From Streptomyces lucensis JCM 4490 (lineage in GTDB: Bacteria > Actinomycetota > Actinomycetes > Streptomycetales > Streptomycetaceae): DNA of 64,000 nt. This document shows positions 1 to 8,153 of the stretch, piece after piece. Each line of letters opens with the position of its first letter. Within the stretch, counting starts at the first letter, position 1. The position numbers and the translations under genes were made by a program. The notes below the pieces were generated by a model. It searched no databases and had not been told where the DNA came from. It was given only the letters and a program-made list of their open reading frames with translations. The stretch is from assembly GCF_014650035.1 (NCBI RefSeq), contig NZ_BMUE01000019.1:62001-126000 (forward strand), written 5' to 3'.

Positions 1-40
1 CCGGCTCGGCGAGATGGCCGCCCGGCTGGTGCTGGGATGA
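1..40 (+). CDS. 3' end of an unidentified gene
   Basis: Only the last twelve codons are inside the window, read in the frame starting at base 2 and ending MAARLVLG before the TGA at 38-40. The stop overlaps the ATG of the next gene as ATGA, so the two are translationally coupled and this is the preceding member of the roadblock operon. Too little remains to name it. Confidence 0.6.
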   Translation, partial: RLGEMAARLVLG

Positions 41-837
41 CCGCGCTGAGAACACCGCCGCCGCCCCTGCCGGTACGGGACAAGGCGGTCACGCGCGCGC
101 TGTCCCCGATGCTGACCCGGCTGGCCGAGGAACGGGCCACCGGTGTCCTGCTGCGCGAACACGGCACCCTGTACCTCGCCGAGGGCCGGGTGGTGCACGC
201 CGAGAGCGCGTTCGCCCCGGGCCTCGACGTGCTCCTCACGGCCCACGGCACCCTCGCCGGCGCCGCCTGGCAGCGGGCCGTCGCCGACACCCCGGGTCCG
301 CTCCAGGCCGCCGAACTCCTCCTGGACCTGGGGCGGCTGCCGGCGGGCGCGCTGGAACTGTGCCATCTGGACGCGCTGTACGACGCCGGGTACTTCGCAC
401 TGGCGCCGAGCAGCAGCCCGGGCCGGTTCCGCTACGACAACACGCCCCGGCTCGGCCCCCTGCCCTCGGTCCCGGTCGTGGCGCTGGAACGCGAGACACT
501 GCGCCGCCGCCTGCTGCTGCACCGGCTGTGGCCCGACCCGGCCACCGACAGCGCCCCGCTGGTGCGCGCGGAGCAGCGGAGCGCCTCACCGGTCACGCCC
601 CGGCAGCGGGCGGTGCTGGACCGCGTGGACGGCGTCCGCACGGCCGCCGGGATCGCCCGGAACCTGGGCCGCCAGGCCTTCCACACGCTCGTCGACGTGC
701 GCCGGCTCGCGGCGGCCGGCCACGTCGTCCCGGCGGCGCAGGTGTTCGCGCATCCCGCCCCGCCGCCCCCACCCCCGGTCACCGACCCCGACATCGCGCT
801 GCTGAAGAGGCTCAGGGATGCGCTGGAGGCGCTTTGA
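37..837 (+). CDS. DUF4388-like protein with C-terminal winged-helix-like region
   Basis: A 266-residue cytosolic protein with no signal peptide or membrane span. Residues about 35-58 (ATGVLLREHGTLYLAEGRVV) look like the DUF4388/PatA N-terminal fold, in which a short beta element is followed by 'G.VVHAE'. Residues about 190-235 (VTPRQRAVLDRVDG and on) resemble a small winged helix, and the tail is proline rich. The ATG overlaps the upstream stop, and two roadblock/LC7 genes follow within 31 and 20 bases, so it probably works with them. DUF4388 proteins often accompany small-GTPase or gliding-type signalling modules. Any role here is inferred from that company; no enzymatic motif is visible. 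Confidence 0.6.
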   Translation: MTALRTPPPPLPVRDKAVTRALSPMLTRLAEERATGVLLREHGTLYLAEGRVVHAESAFAPGLDVLLTAHGTLAGAAWQRAVADTPGPLQAAELLLDLGRLPAGALELCHLDALYDAGYFALAPSSSPGRFRYDNTPRLGPLPSVPVVALERETLRRRLLLHRLWPDPATDSAPLVRAEQRSASPVTPRQRAVLDRVDGVRTAAGIARNLGRQAFHTLVDVRRLAAAGHVVPAAQVFAHPAPPPPPPVTDPDIALLKRLRDALEAL

Positions 838-868
838 ACGGCACCGCCCCGCCGAGAGGAGAGAGCTG

Positions 869-1381
869 ATGGTGTCCGAGGAGGACCACCGGACCGTCCT
901 GGCCGAGCTGCACCGGCTGCGTAGCCGGGTGCCCCAGCTCACCGGCGCGCTCGCGGCCGGCGTCGACGGCCTCGTCGTCGCCCACGACACCCCCGGGGTC
1001 GACCCGGAGGGCCTGTCGGCGCTCACCGCCGCCGCGCTCGGCGTCTCGGTCCGGGTCGCCGACGCCACCGGACACGGCGGCCTGCGCGAACTGCTGGTAC
1101 GCGGCGAGCGCGGCTACGTCGCCACCTACGCCGCCGGCCGCACCGCCGTGCTGACCCTGCTGGCCCAGGACCGGGTCAACGTCGGCCGGCTGCACCTCGA
1201 GGGACGCCGGGCCGGCGCCCGGATCGGGGAGCTGCTCGACGCGGCCGAAGCCGCGGCCCGGACCGCCCGCGCGGCCGAACGGCCACTGGGCGCCGTCAGC
1301 GCCGCACCCCCCACCCGTGTCCGAACCACCCGAACACCCCGCACCAACGGCGCCGACGCGCGCACCGCAACCGACAGTTGA
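869..1381 (+). CDS. Roadblock/LC7-domain protein (170 aa)
   Basis: The ATG at 869 follows a purine-rich AGGAGAGAG ribosome site at about 857-865; an in-frame start further upstream lacks one. Residues about 5-100 have the roadblock/LC7 pattern: an amphipathic helix, 'ALAAGVDGLVVAHDT', then 'LTAAALGVSVRVADATG' and a hydrophobic beta edge ending 'VGRLHLEGR'. In actinobacteria and myxobacteria such proteins dimerise and bind or activate Ras-like GTPases (MglB type). The tail after residue 130 is Ala/Arg/Thr rich and probably disordered. It lies 31 bases after the DUF4388-like gene and 20 before a second roadblock gene. The partner GTPase, if any, is outside the window. Confidence 0.75.
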   Translation: MVSEEDHRTVLAELHRLRSRVPQLTGALAAGVDGLVVAHDTPGVDPEGLSALTAAALGVSVRVADATGHGGLRELLVRGERGYVATYAAGRTAVLTLLAQDRVNVGRLHLEGRRAGARIGELLDAAEAAARTARAAERPLGAVSAAPPTRVRTTRTPRTNGADARTATDS

Positions 1382-1401
1382 ACCCTCCGGGAGGAACCGC
1401 C

Positions 1402-1776
1402 ATGGCCAACACCGAGACCGCGCTGAAGGAAGCCCTCACCTCCATCGAGGGCGCCACCGGGGTCGCGCTCGTCGACTACACCAGCGGCATGGCGCTGGGC
1501 ACGATGGGCGGGAGCAAGACCTTCGACCTGAACGTGGCCGCCGCCGGCAACACCGACGTGATCCGCGCCAAGATGCGCACGATGGAGATGCTGGGCCTCA
1601 AGGGCGACATCGAGGACGTCCTCATCACCCTCTCGGACCAGTACCACCTGATCCGCCTGCTCAAGAGCCGCGGCGGCAACGGCCTCTTCCTCTACCTGGT
1701 CCTCGACGCGGCCCGGGCGAACCTGGCGATGGCCCGGCACCAGCTGAAGCGGATCGAGGCCGAGCTGGAGGTCTGA
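1402..1776 (+). CDS. Roadblock/LC7-domain protein (124 aa)
   Basis: The ATG at 1402 is preceded by GGGAGG at about 1388-1394. The product is essentially one roadblock domain: helix 'ALKEALTSIEGATG', strands 'VALVDYTSGMALGTMGG', then 'EDVLITLSDQYHLIRLL' and a long C-terminal helix. It is the last gene of the plus-strand operon and ends 19 bases before the stop of the convergent membrane-protein gene. Paralogous roadblock pairs can form heterodimers, so the two products here may act together. That is inference from tandem arrangement, not from a motif. Confidence 0.8.
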   Translation: MANTETALKEALTSIEGATGVALVDYTSGMALGTMGGSKTFDLNVAAAGNTDVIRAKMRTMEMLGLKGDIEDVLITLSDQYHLIRLLKSRGGNGLFLYLVLDAARANLAMARHQLKRIEAELEV

Positions 1777-1795
1777 GGCCGCCCGCCGGACGGCG

Positions 1796-2449
1796 TCAGA
1801 CCGGGGCAGCGGTACGGCGGCGGGCCCCGCCCGGGGCCGCGTCGCCGGCCGCGACGCCCGTGCCGCGCAGCCCCTTGACGGCCTTGCCCGCCGGGCCGCC
1901 GCCACACCGGTCGAGCCAGTCGACCCGCACCCACAGCAGCGTCTGCCCGGCCCGCTCGCGCCGTCCGAGCCACGCGGCCTTCAGCCGGAGCCCGGCACCG
2001 AGCCCGGCCAGCAGCATGCCGCCCGCCGCGGGCACGGCGAGGGAGCCGCCGAGCGCGGCCACGAAGGCCAGGAGCAGCCACCAGCGGTGCCCCCGGCGCC
2101 AGTTGCGCACGGTCACCGCCCGGTCCTGCAGTACGTCGTACCTGCCCGCGCGTACCACCCCGCGCAGCAGCGCGGTGTACCGGCGCCGCCGGACCAGCGC
2201 CGCTGCGGCCCCGCCCACCAGGAACAGCGCGGCGCCGGTCAGCACACCGATCCGGCGTCCGGTCACGCCGGGCACCAGCACACCCGTCCCCGCGGCGAAC
2301 ACCCCGAGCCACCACAGCGGTGCGGCCCCGGCCCGTACCACGACGGCCACCCGGGCCAGTCCCTGTCCTCCTCGTCCTCCACGCCCTGCGCGTTCTCCAC
2401 GTTCCGCGCGCGCCACGTCGGCCTCCCGTGTCACGTCCGTGCCCAACAC
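1796..2449 (-). CDS. Hypothetical integral membrane protein (217 aa)
   Basis: I do not recognise a named family. The N-terminal 35 residues are rich in Arg and Gly. Four hydrophobic segments follow, at about residues 42-60, 66-88, 121-140 and 142-155, with Arg-rich loops between them including a VRRRRYTALLRG stretch. The C-terminus is Gly/Arg rich. The start used is a GTG at 2449 with only a weak ribosome site; a GTG five codons later is possible. It follows the RpiR-type regulator by 59 bases on the same strand, so co-transcription is possible, and it converges on the roadblock operon. Confidence 0.55.
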   Translation of the reverse strand: MLGTDVTREADVARAERGERAGRGGRGGQGLARVAVVVRAGAAPLWWLGVFAAGTGVLVPGVTGRRIGVLTGAALFLVGGAAAALVRRRRYTALLRGVVRAGRYDVLQDRAVTVRNWRRGHRWWLLLAFVAALGGSLAVPAAGGMLLAGLGAGLRLKAAWLGRRERAGQTLLWVRVDWLDRCGGGPAGKAVKGLRGTGVAAGDAAPGGARRRTAAPV

Positions 2450-2508
2450 CCCTGTCGGGCAGGGAAGCTAGCGGCAGAACGTGAGACGAATATGAGAGCG
2501 CCCCCGCG

Positions 2509-3405
2509 TCACTCCACGAACAGGCCGCGCGAGGACGCCTTCGCGTCGAACTCCTCCAGGCGGGCCTGGGCGTCCGGCAGGTCGTCGCAGAGCGCCTCCA
2601 GCAGCACCCGGCCGAGCAGCATCGGCGCGCACGCCGTGTCGAAGGCCAGCCCGGTGCCGACCGCGGCGGGCAGCAGCAGGTCGGAGTGCCTGGCGACCGG
2701 CGCGAACGCCGAGTCGGCGACCGTGACGACGGTCAGGCCCGCGTCCTGGGCGTAGGCGAGGGTGTCGACGACCTCGCGCGGATGCCGGGGCAGCGCGAAG
2801 CACAGCAGCGCGGAGGCGCCCGCGCGTACGGCGGCGTCGATGCGGTCGTGGATCATCGTGCCGCCCTCGTTGAGCAGCCGGACGTCCGGGTGGACCTTGG
2901 CGGCGAAGTACGCGAAGCCGTAGGCCTGGGATGCGGCGGCGCGCAGCCCGAGCACCGGCAGCGGCCGGGACGCGGCGAGGATCCGGCCGGCCCGCTGCAC
3001 CGGCCGGGGGTCGGCGAGCAGCTCGGCGAGGTGCCGGAGATTCTCGATCTCGGCCTCGACGGCCTGCTGGTACTCGTTGTACTCGCCGGCCCCGGCGGTG
3101 GGCTCGGCCGGGACGACCTCGCGCAGGTGCCTGCGCAGGGCGGGATAGCCGTCGAAGCCCAGGGCCACCGCGAACCGGGTCACCGAGGGCTGGCTGACCC
3201 CGGCCAGCTCGGCCAGCTCCACGCTGGACAGGAAGGGCACGTCGGCGGCCCGGCGCACCATGCTGTGCGCGATGCGGCGCTGGGTCGGCGTGAGCCGGTG
3301 GCCCTCGAACAGCGCCTGGAGCCGGGTGGCCGGGCTGTCGGCCGCACCGGACGTCCCGGCGGACGTCCCGGCGGCCGTCGCGGCCGTACTCCTGTCCACG
3401 CTCAT
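2509..3405 (-). CDS. MurR/RpiR-family transcriptional regulator (HTH + SIS)
   Basis: A 298-residue regulator. Residues about 28-105 form the RpiR helix-turn-helix region, with 'LTPTQRRIAHSMVRR' and the recognition segment 'LAGVSQPSVTRFAVALGF'. Residues about 135-270 form a SIS sugar-phosphate isomerase fold that in this family binds phosphosugars as effector. The ATG at 3405 has a strong GGAGGGGGAG site upstream. The gene lies about 760 bases from glmS, so an aminosugar phosphate is a reasonable effector guess. A dyad at 3567-3582, between this gene and the divergent small membrane gene, could be its operator. RpiR-type identity is firm; the regulated genes are not. Confidence 0.85.
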   Translation of the reverse strand: MSVDRSTAATAAGTSAGTSGAADSPATRLQALFEGHRLTPTQRRIAHSMVRRAADVPFLSSVELAELAGVSQPSVTRFAVALGFDGYPALRRHLREVVPAEPTAGAGEYNEYQQAVEAEIENLRHLAELLADPRPVQRAGRILAASRPLPVLGLRAAASQAYGFAYFAAKVHPDVRLLNEGGTMIHDRIDAAVRAGASALLCFALPRHPREVVDTLAYAQDAGLTVVTVADSAFAPVARHSDLLLPAAVGTGLAFDTACAPMLLGRVLLEALCDDLPDAQARLEEFDAKASSRGLFVE

Positions 3406-3566
3406 GACGCGCTCCCCCTCCAGATGTCCGTCGGCCGGTCGAGCGGCGGAATCTGCCCCTCGGCGGGCGGGGCGCAGGCCGCGCGTACCCCGGTGCTCCG
3501 GGAGAGTACAGCGGTGCGGAACGGCATCGGGCCTCCTCCCGGAACCTATTCAGACACCATGAACTC

Positions 3567-3582
3567 TGCATGACTCTATGCA
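3567..3582. promoter_or_regulatory. Inverted repeat, candidate RpiR operator
   Basis: TGCAT-GACTCT-ATGCA lies in the divergent region between the RpiR-type regulator and the 150-residue membrane protein. ACTCT occurs twice around it, giving an overlapping direct-repeat pattern. The surrounding sequence is less G+C rich than the flanks. Assignment to the regulator is inference from position. Confidence 0.35.
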
Positions 3583-3662
3583 TCCGGGCAAGGGGCGTCC
3601 GCCCCGGACAGGGGGGTTGTCCCCAGTGCGCCGGGGTCCGCCCGCTCCCTAAGGTGGCCTGC

Positions 3663-4115
3663 ATGAGCGCACTGGACCCCCGGGACGTCGACCTCACGAA
3701 GGACCCGGACCTGAGGAAGGACCTCGACGCCACCGTGCGGGCACGCGCGGAACTGGGCGAGGAGTACGACTCCGCGCTGGCCGACTCCTTCCTGGAGCAG
3801 GTCGGGCGGCGCATCGACGACATGGTGGACCGGCGGGTCCGGCGGCACCTGGCCGAGGAGCAGATGGCCGCGGCACGCGGGAGCCGGCGGCCGAAACCGG
3901 CCGACTCCTGGGCCGAGCGGTACGGGTTCGCCCTGATCACGCTGGTCCTCGCGATCCCGCTGTCCTCGATCGCCGCGGCCCTGGCCGGCCTGGCCGGCCT
4001 CGTGGTGGCCTGGCTCGGCATCGTCGGCGTCAACGTCGTGCAGGCCGTCCGGCTCAACCCGGAGCTGTTCGCCGGCCGGCACACCACCCGGGACCGGCCC
4101 GCCGAGGACGACTGA
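3663..4115 (+). CDS. Small membrane protein with coiled N-terminus (150 aa)
   Basis: The ATG at 3663 is seven bases after a TAAGGT box (3650-3655) and has no ribosome site, which suggests a leaderless mRNA. Residues 1-80 are hydrophilic, highly charged and predicted helical. Residues about 88-127 (GFALITLVLAIPLSSIAAAL and on) are hydrophobic enough for one or two membrane spans, followed by a short polar tail. It looks like an actinobacterial integral membrane protein of unknown function. It is convergent with glmS (51 bases) and divergent from the RpiR-type regulator. Confidence 0.65.
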   Translation: MSALDPRDVDLTKDPDLRKDLDATVRARAELGEEYDSALADSFLEQVGRRIDDMVDRRVRRHLAEEQMAAARGSRRPKPADSWAERYGFALITLVLAIPLSSIAAALAGLAGLVVAWLGIVGVNVVQAVRLNPELFAGRHTTRDRPAEDD

Positions 4116-4166
4116 CCGCACCGGCCGCGGTGGCCGGCGCGGCCGGCGCGCTCGCCCGTCCGGGCC

Positions 4167-6014
4167 TCACTCCACGGTCACGGACTTCGCCAGGTTGCGC
4201 GGCTGGTCCACCTCGTTGCCCCGGGCGGTGGCCAGTTCGCACGCGAAGACCTGCAGCGGCACCGTCGCCACCAGCGGCTGCAGCAGCGTCGGCGTCACCG
4301 GGACGCGGATCAGATGGTCGGCGTAGGGGACCACCGCCTCGTCCCCCTCCTCCGCGATCACGATCGTACGGGCGCCCCGGGCCCGGATCTCCTGGATGTT
4401 GGAGACGATCTTGTCGTGCAGGACCGACCGGCCGCGCGGCGACGGCACGACCACGACCACCGGCACGTCCTCCTCGATCAGCGCGATCGGCCCGTGCTTG
4501 AGCTCGCCCGCCGCGAAGCCCTCGGCGTGCATATAGGCCAGCTCCTTGAGCTTGAGCGCGCCTTCGAGGGCCACCGGGTAGCCCACGTGCCGGCCCAGGA
4601 ACAGCACCGTGTTCTTGGTGGCCAGGGTGCGGGCCAGGGCCCGTACCGGCTCCATCGTCTCCAGGACCCGCTCGACCTCCTCCGAGATGCGGGACAGGTC
4701 CCTGATGACCGCCTGGATCTCGTCGCCCCACTTGGTGCCCCGGACCTGCCCGAGGTACAGGGCCACCAGGTAGCAGGCGACGAGCTGGGTGAGGAAGGCC
4801 TTCGTGGAGGCGACGGCGACCTCCGGGCCCGCGTGCGTGTACAGCACCGCGTCCGACTCGCGCGGGATCGTGGAGCCGTTGGTGTTGCAGATCGCCAGCA
4901 CCTTGGAGCCCTGTTCGCGGGCGTGCCTGAGGGCCATGAGGGTGTCCATGGTCTCGCCGGACTGGGAGATGGCGATCACCAGCGACCGCCCGTCCAGGAT
5001 CGGGTCCCGGTAGCGGAACTCGCTGGCCAGCTCCACCTCGCACGGGATGCGCGTCCAGTGCTCGATGGCGTACTTGGCGATCAGGCCGGCGTGGAAGGCC
5101 GTACCGCAGGCGACGATGACGACCTTGTCGATCTCGCGCAGCTCGGAGGGGCTGATCCGCACCTCGTCCAGGGTCAGCGAGCCGGACGGGTCGATCCGCC
5201 CGAGGAGCGTGTCGGCGACCGCCTTGGGCTGCTCGGCGATCTCCTTGAGCATGAAGTAGTCGTAGCCGCCCTTCTCCGCGGCGGAGGCGTCCCAGTCCAC
5301 GTGGTAGGAGCGGACGTCGGCCGGGCGGCCGTCGAAGCCGGTCACGGTGACGCCGTCGCGGCGCAGCTCCACCACCTGGTCCTGGCCCAGTTCGATCGCC
5401 GACCGCGTGTGGGCGATGAACGCGGCGACGTCGGAGGCCAGGAACGCCTCGCCCTCGCCGACGCCCACCACCAGCGGGGAGTTGCGCCGCGCGCCGACGA
5501 CCACGTCCGGTTCGTCGGCGTGCACCGCCACCAGCGTGAACGCGCCCTCCAGCCGGCGGCACACCAGCCGCATCGCCTCCGCCAGGTCGGCGGTCGCCGA
5601 GAACTCCTCCGCCAGCAGGTGGGCGACCACCTCCGTGTCCGTCTCGGAGGCCAGCTCGTGGCCCCGCTCGGCCAGCTCCGCCCGCAGCACCGCGAAGTTC
5701 TCGATGATGCCGTTGTGGACCACCGCGACGCGGCCGGCGTTGTCCAGGTGCGGATGCGCGTTCGCGTCCGTGGGGCCGCCGTGCGTGGCCCAGCGCGTGT
5801 GGCCGATGCCCGTCGAGCCCGTCGGCAGCGGCCGCTCGACCAGGGCCTTCTCCAGGTTGACCAGCTTGCCGGCGCGCTTGGCCGCGGCCAGCCCGCCGTC
5901 CGCGAGCACGGCGACGCCCGCCGAGTCGTACCCGCGGTACTCCAGTCTCTTCAGCCCGGCCATCACGACATCGAGCGCCGACTGCGACCCTACGTATCCC
6001 ACGATTCCGCACAT
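4167..6014 (-). CDS. glmS: Glutamine-fructose-6-phosphate aminotransferase (isomerizing)
   Basis: Makes glucosamine-6-phosphate from fructose-6-phosphate and glutamine, the first step to UDP-GlcNAc for peptidoglycan. The start is the ATG at 6014, because the protein must begin MCGIVGYVG so that Cys becomes the N-terminal nucleophile; the reading frame extends 49 codons further without conserved sequence. The glutaminase domain covers about residues 1-220 (RGYDSAG, HTRWATHG, HNGIIEN). Two SIS domains follow (CGTAFHAG; SQSGETMDT; ASTKAFLTQL; LGRHVGYPVALEGALKLKE), ending PRNLAKSVTVE as usual. Length 615 residues is normal. It is divergent from coaA, and glmM lies about 3.5 kb away. No glmS ribozyme is expected or seen. 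Confidence 0.97.
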   Translation of the reverse strand: MCGIVGYVGSQSALDVVMAGLKRLEYRGYDSAGVAVLADGGLAAAKRAGKLVNLEKALVERPLPTGSTGIGHTRWATHGGPTDANAHPHLDNAGRVAVVHNGIIENFAVLRAELAERGHELASETDTEVVAHLLAEEFSATADLAEAMRLVCRRLEGAFTLVAVHADEPDVVVGARRNSPLVVGVGEGEAFLASDVAAFIAHTRSAIELGQDQVVELRRDGVTVTGFDGRPADVRSYHVDWDASAAEKGGYDYFMLKEIAEQPKAVADTLLGRIDPSGSLTLDEVRISPSELREIDKVVIVACGTAFHAGLIAKYAIEHWTRIPCEVELASEFRYRDPILDGRSLVIAISQSGETMDTLMALRHAREQGSKVLAICNTNGSTIPRESDAVLYTHAGPEVAVASTKAFLTQLVACYLVALYLGQVRGTKWGDEIQAVIRDLSRISEEVERVLETMEPVRALARTLATKNTVLFLGRHVGYPVALEGALKLKELAYMHAEGFAAGELKHGPIALIEEDVPVVVVVPSPRGRSVLHDKIVSNIQEIRARGARTIVIAEEGDEAVVPYADHLIRVPVTPTLLQPLVATVPLQVFACELATARGNEVDQPRNLAKSVTVE

Positions 6015-6155
6015 GAGCGGCAGCCTACGGCGCGCCGACGCCCCGAACAGGGCTCCGTCTGCCCGAAAGCGGAAATTCCCACCGCCGTACGAAGGCGGCT
6101 TCCGGCCGGTACGGGTGCGTGACGGAGCCCACCCGCCGTCCCGTTCAAACTCCGT

Positions 6156-6162
6156 TAACAAT
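6156..6162 (+). promoter_or_regulatory. -10 box for leaderless coaA mRNA
   Basis: TAACAAT ends five bases before the GTG at 6168, with no Shine-Dalgarno sequence between. This spacing fits transcription starting at or next to the start codon. No convincing -35 hexamer was found, so the call rests on the -10 alone. Confidence 0.4.
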
Positions 6163-6167
6163 GGACT

Positions 6168-7157
6168 GTGATCTCACCGGTCTCCTCGATGCCCCGGAGC
6201 GCCCACCGGCACAGGCCGGAGGCGACTCCCTACGTCGACCTCACCCGCGCCGAGTGGAGCGCGCTGCGCGACAAGACGCCGCTGCCGCTCACCGCCGAGG
6301 AGGTGGAGAAGCTCCGCGGCCTCGGCGACGTCATCGACCTCGACGAGGTGCGGGACATCTACCTGCCGCTCTCCCGGCTCCTCAATCTCTACGTCGGCGC
6401 CACCGACGGTCTGCGGGGCGCGCTGAACACGTTCCTCGGGGAGAAGGGCTCCCAGTCCGGCACCCCGTTCGTCATAGGGGTCGCCGGCTCCGTGGCCGTG
6501 GGCAAGTCCACCGTGGCCCGGCTGCTCCAGGCCCTGCTCTCCCGCTGGCCCGAACACCCGCGCGTGGAGCTGGTCACCACGGACGGCTTCCTGCTGCCCA
6601 CCAGGGAGCTGGAGGCCCGCGGCCTGATGTCGCGGAAGGGTTTCCCCGAGTCCTACGACCGCCGGGCCCTCACCCGCTTCGTCGCCGACATCAAGGCCGG
6701 CAAGGACGAGGTCTCCGCGCCCGTCTACTCCCACCTCATCTACGACATCGTCCCCGGCGAGAAGCTCACCGTGCGCCGCCCGGACATCCTGATCGTCGAG
6801 GGCCTGAACGTCCTGCAGCCCGCCCTGCCCGGCAAGGACGGCCGCACCCGGGTCGGTCTCGCCGACTACTTCGACTTCAGCGTGTACGTCGACGCGAGCG
6901 CCGAGGACATCGAGCGCTGGTACCTCAGCCGCTTCCGGAAACTGCGCCGAACGGCCTTCCAGAACCCGAACTCGTACTTCCGCAAGTACACCCAGGTCTC
7001 CGAGGAGGAGGCCCTCGACTACGCCCGCAGCCAGTGGCGGACGATCAACAAGCCCAACCTGACCGAGAACATCGCCCCCACCCGCGGCCGCGCCGCCCTC
7101 ATCGTGCGCAAGGGCGCCGACCACAAGGTGCAGCGGCTACGCCTGCGCAAGCTGTGA
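6168..7157 (+). CDS. coaA: Pantothenate kinase, type I
   Basis: Phosphorylates pantothenate at the committed step of coenzyme A synthesis in the cytosol. The P-loop GVAGSVAVGKSTVARLL lies near residue 105, followed by 'ELVTTDGFLLP', 'LMSRKGFPESYD', 'YSHLIYDIV' and 'DILIVEGLNVLQ', the standard type I (E. coli CoaA) series. It ends with the family's 'PTRGRAALIVRKGADHKV.RLRLRKL'. The start is GTG at 6168, giving 329 residues; ATG at 6189 would remove seven. The upstream -10-like box favours the GTG as a leaderless start. It is divergent from glmS and followed 33 bases later by a DUF389 gene on the same strand. Confidence 0.95.
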   Translation: MISPVSSMPRSAHRHRPEATPYVDLTRAEWSALRDKTPLPLTAEEVEKLRGLGDVIDLDEVRDIYLPLSRLLNLYVGATDGLRGALNTFLGEKGSQSGTPFVIGVAGSVAVGKSTVARLLQALLSRWPEHPRVELVTTDGFLLPTRELEARGLMSRKGFPESYDRRALTRFVADIKAGKDEVSAPVYSHLIYDIVPGEKLTVRRPDILIVEGLNVLQPALPGKDGRTRVGLADYFDFSVYVDASAEDIERWYLSRFRKLRRTAFQNPNSYFRKYTQVSEEEALDYARSQWRTINKPNLTENIAPTRGRAALIVRKGADHKVQRLRLRKL

Positions 7158-7190
7158 CGTGTCCCTGCCGGGGCTGTTAGAAAGGGCGTC

Positions 7191-8120
7191 ATGCTGCATC
7201 TGCGCCTGATCACCCCGGCCGGGACGACGGACGAGGTGGTGCGCCTGATCGACAAGACGGTCGGCACCGCACACCTCGTGGTCCTGCCGGGAGCCGCCCG
7301 CGATCCCGCCGGGGACGTCGTGCTGTGCGACGTGGCCCGCGAGGCGGGCGACGAACTGCTCACCTCGCTGCGCGAACTGGGACTGGACCGGACCGGGTCC
7401 ATCGCGGTGGAGACCGTCGACCTCTCCTTGTCCCGGCGGGCGGACGAAGCGGAGCGGGAGGCCCCGGGTGAGGGCGCGGACGCGGTGCTGTGGGAGGGCC
7501 TGACCGACGCGACCCACGAGGAGTCGACGCTGTCGGTCACCTACGTGGCCTTCATCACCCTGGCCACCATGATCGCGGCCTGCGGCGTGGTGCTGGACAA
7601 CGCCGTGCTGATCGTGGGCGCGATGGCGGTGGGCCCGGAGTTCGGCCCGCTGGCCGGCATCTCCACGGCGCTGGTGCAGCGGCACCCGCGTCTGGCCTGG
7701 CGGTCGGTGATCGCGCTGCTGGTGGGTTTCGCGGCCGCCATGGCGCTGACGTCCGCGTTCAGCCTGTTCATGGACGCGGTCGGGCTGTTCAGCAAGGACC
7801 GGCTGGAGGCCGACCGGCCCAACACCGGCTTCATCTACGCCCCGGACTGGTTCTCGTTCGTCGTGGCCGTGCTCGCCGGGATCGCCGGCACCCTGTCGCT
7901 GACGTCCGCCAAGTCCGGTGCCCTCGTCGGCGTCGCCATCTCCGTGACGACCGTGCCCGCCGCCGCCAACGCGGCCGTGGCACTCGTCTACGGCGACACC
8001 CACCAGGCCGTGCGTTCCTCCGAACAGCTGCTGCTCAACCTGCTCGGCATCGTCGTCGCCGGAACACTCACGCTGCTGGCCCAGAAGCACTTCTGGAAAC
8101 GGCGGCGACAGCGGGCCTGA
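7191..8120 (+). CDS. DUF389 (TIGR00341-type) membrane protein
   Basis: Residues 1-85 form a soluble alpha/beta domain beginning MLHLRLITPAGTTDEVVRLI. Residues about 110-300 hold roughly six membrane spans, including 'FITLATMIAACGVVLDNAVLIVGAMAVGPEFGPLAG', the hallmark of DUF389: an Asn-Ala pair followed by a glycine-rich 'GAM..GP..GP' segment. The function of the family is unknown. The ATG at 7191 follows AGAAAGGG. It lies downstream of coaA on the same strand and converges on glmM, from which it is separated by a compact hairpin. Confidence 0.85.
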   Translation: MLHLRLITPAGTTDEVVRLIDKTVGTAHLVVLPGAARDPAGDVVLCDVAREAGDELLTSLRELGLDRTGSIAVETVDLSLSRRADEAEREAPGEGADAVLWEGLTDATHEESTLSVTYVAFITLATMIAACGVVLDNAVLIVGAMAVGPEFGPLAGISTALVQRHPRLAWRSVIALLVGFAAAMALTSAFSLFMDAVGLFSKDRLEADRPNTGFIYAPDWFSFVVAVLAGIAGTLSLTSAKSGALVGVAISVTTVPAAANAAVALVYGDTHQAVRSSEQLLLNLLGIVVAGTLTLLAQKHFWKRRRQRA

Positions 8121-8122
8121 GA

Positions 8123-8144
8123 GCGGGGCGCCGGTGCGCCCCGC
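8123..8144. terminator. Hairpin between convergent DUF389 gene and glmM
   Basis: GCGGGGCGC and GCGCCCCGC (9 bp, perfect) flank the tetraloop CGGT in the 33-base gap between two convergent stop codons. The symmetry allows termination in both directions. There is no T run, as is common in Streptomyces. Confidence 0.65.
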
Positions 8145-8153
8145 ACCCGGGTC

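Noticed and set aside
2087..2755. Plus-strand frame over the membrane-protein gene
   Set aside because: Overlaps real minus-strand genes, composition is Pro/Ser/Arg-rich and it has no ribosome site.
6015..6161. Longer start for glmS, 49 codons upstream
   Set aside because: GlmS needs Cys as residue 2; extension is not conserved and runs into the coaA promoter region.
6015..6167. Possible glmS ribozyme in the glmS leader
   Set aside because: The 150-base region has no catalytic core sequence, and this ribozyme is found in Firmicutes and relatives.
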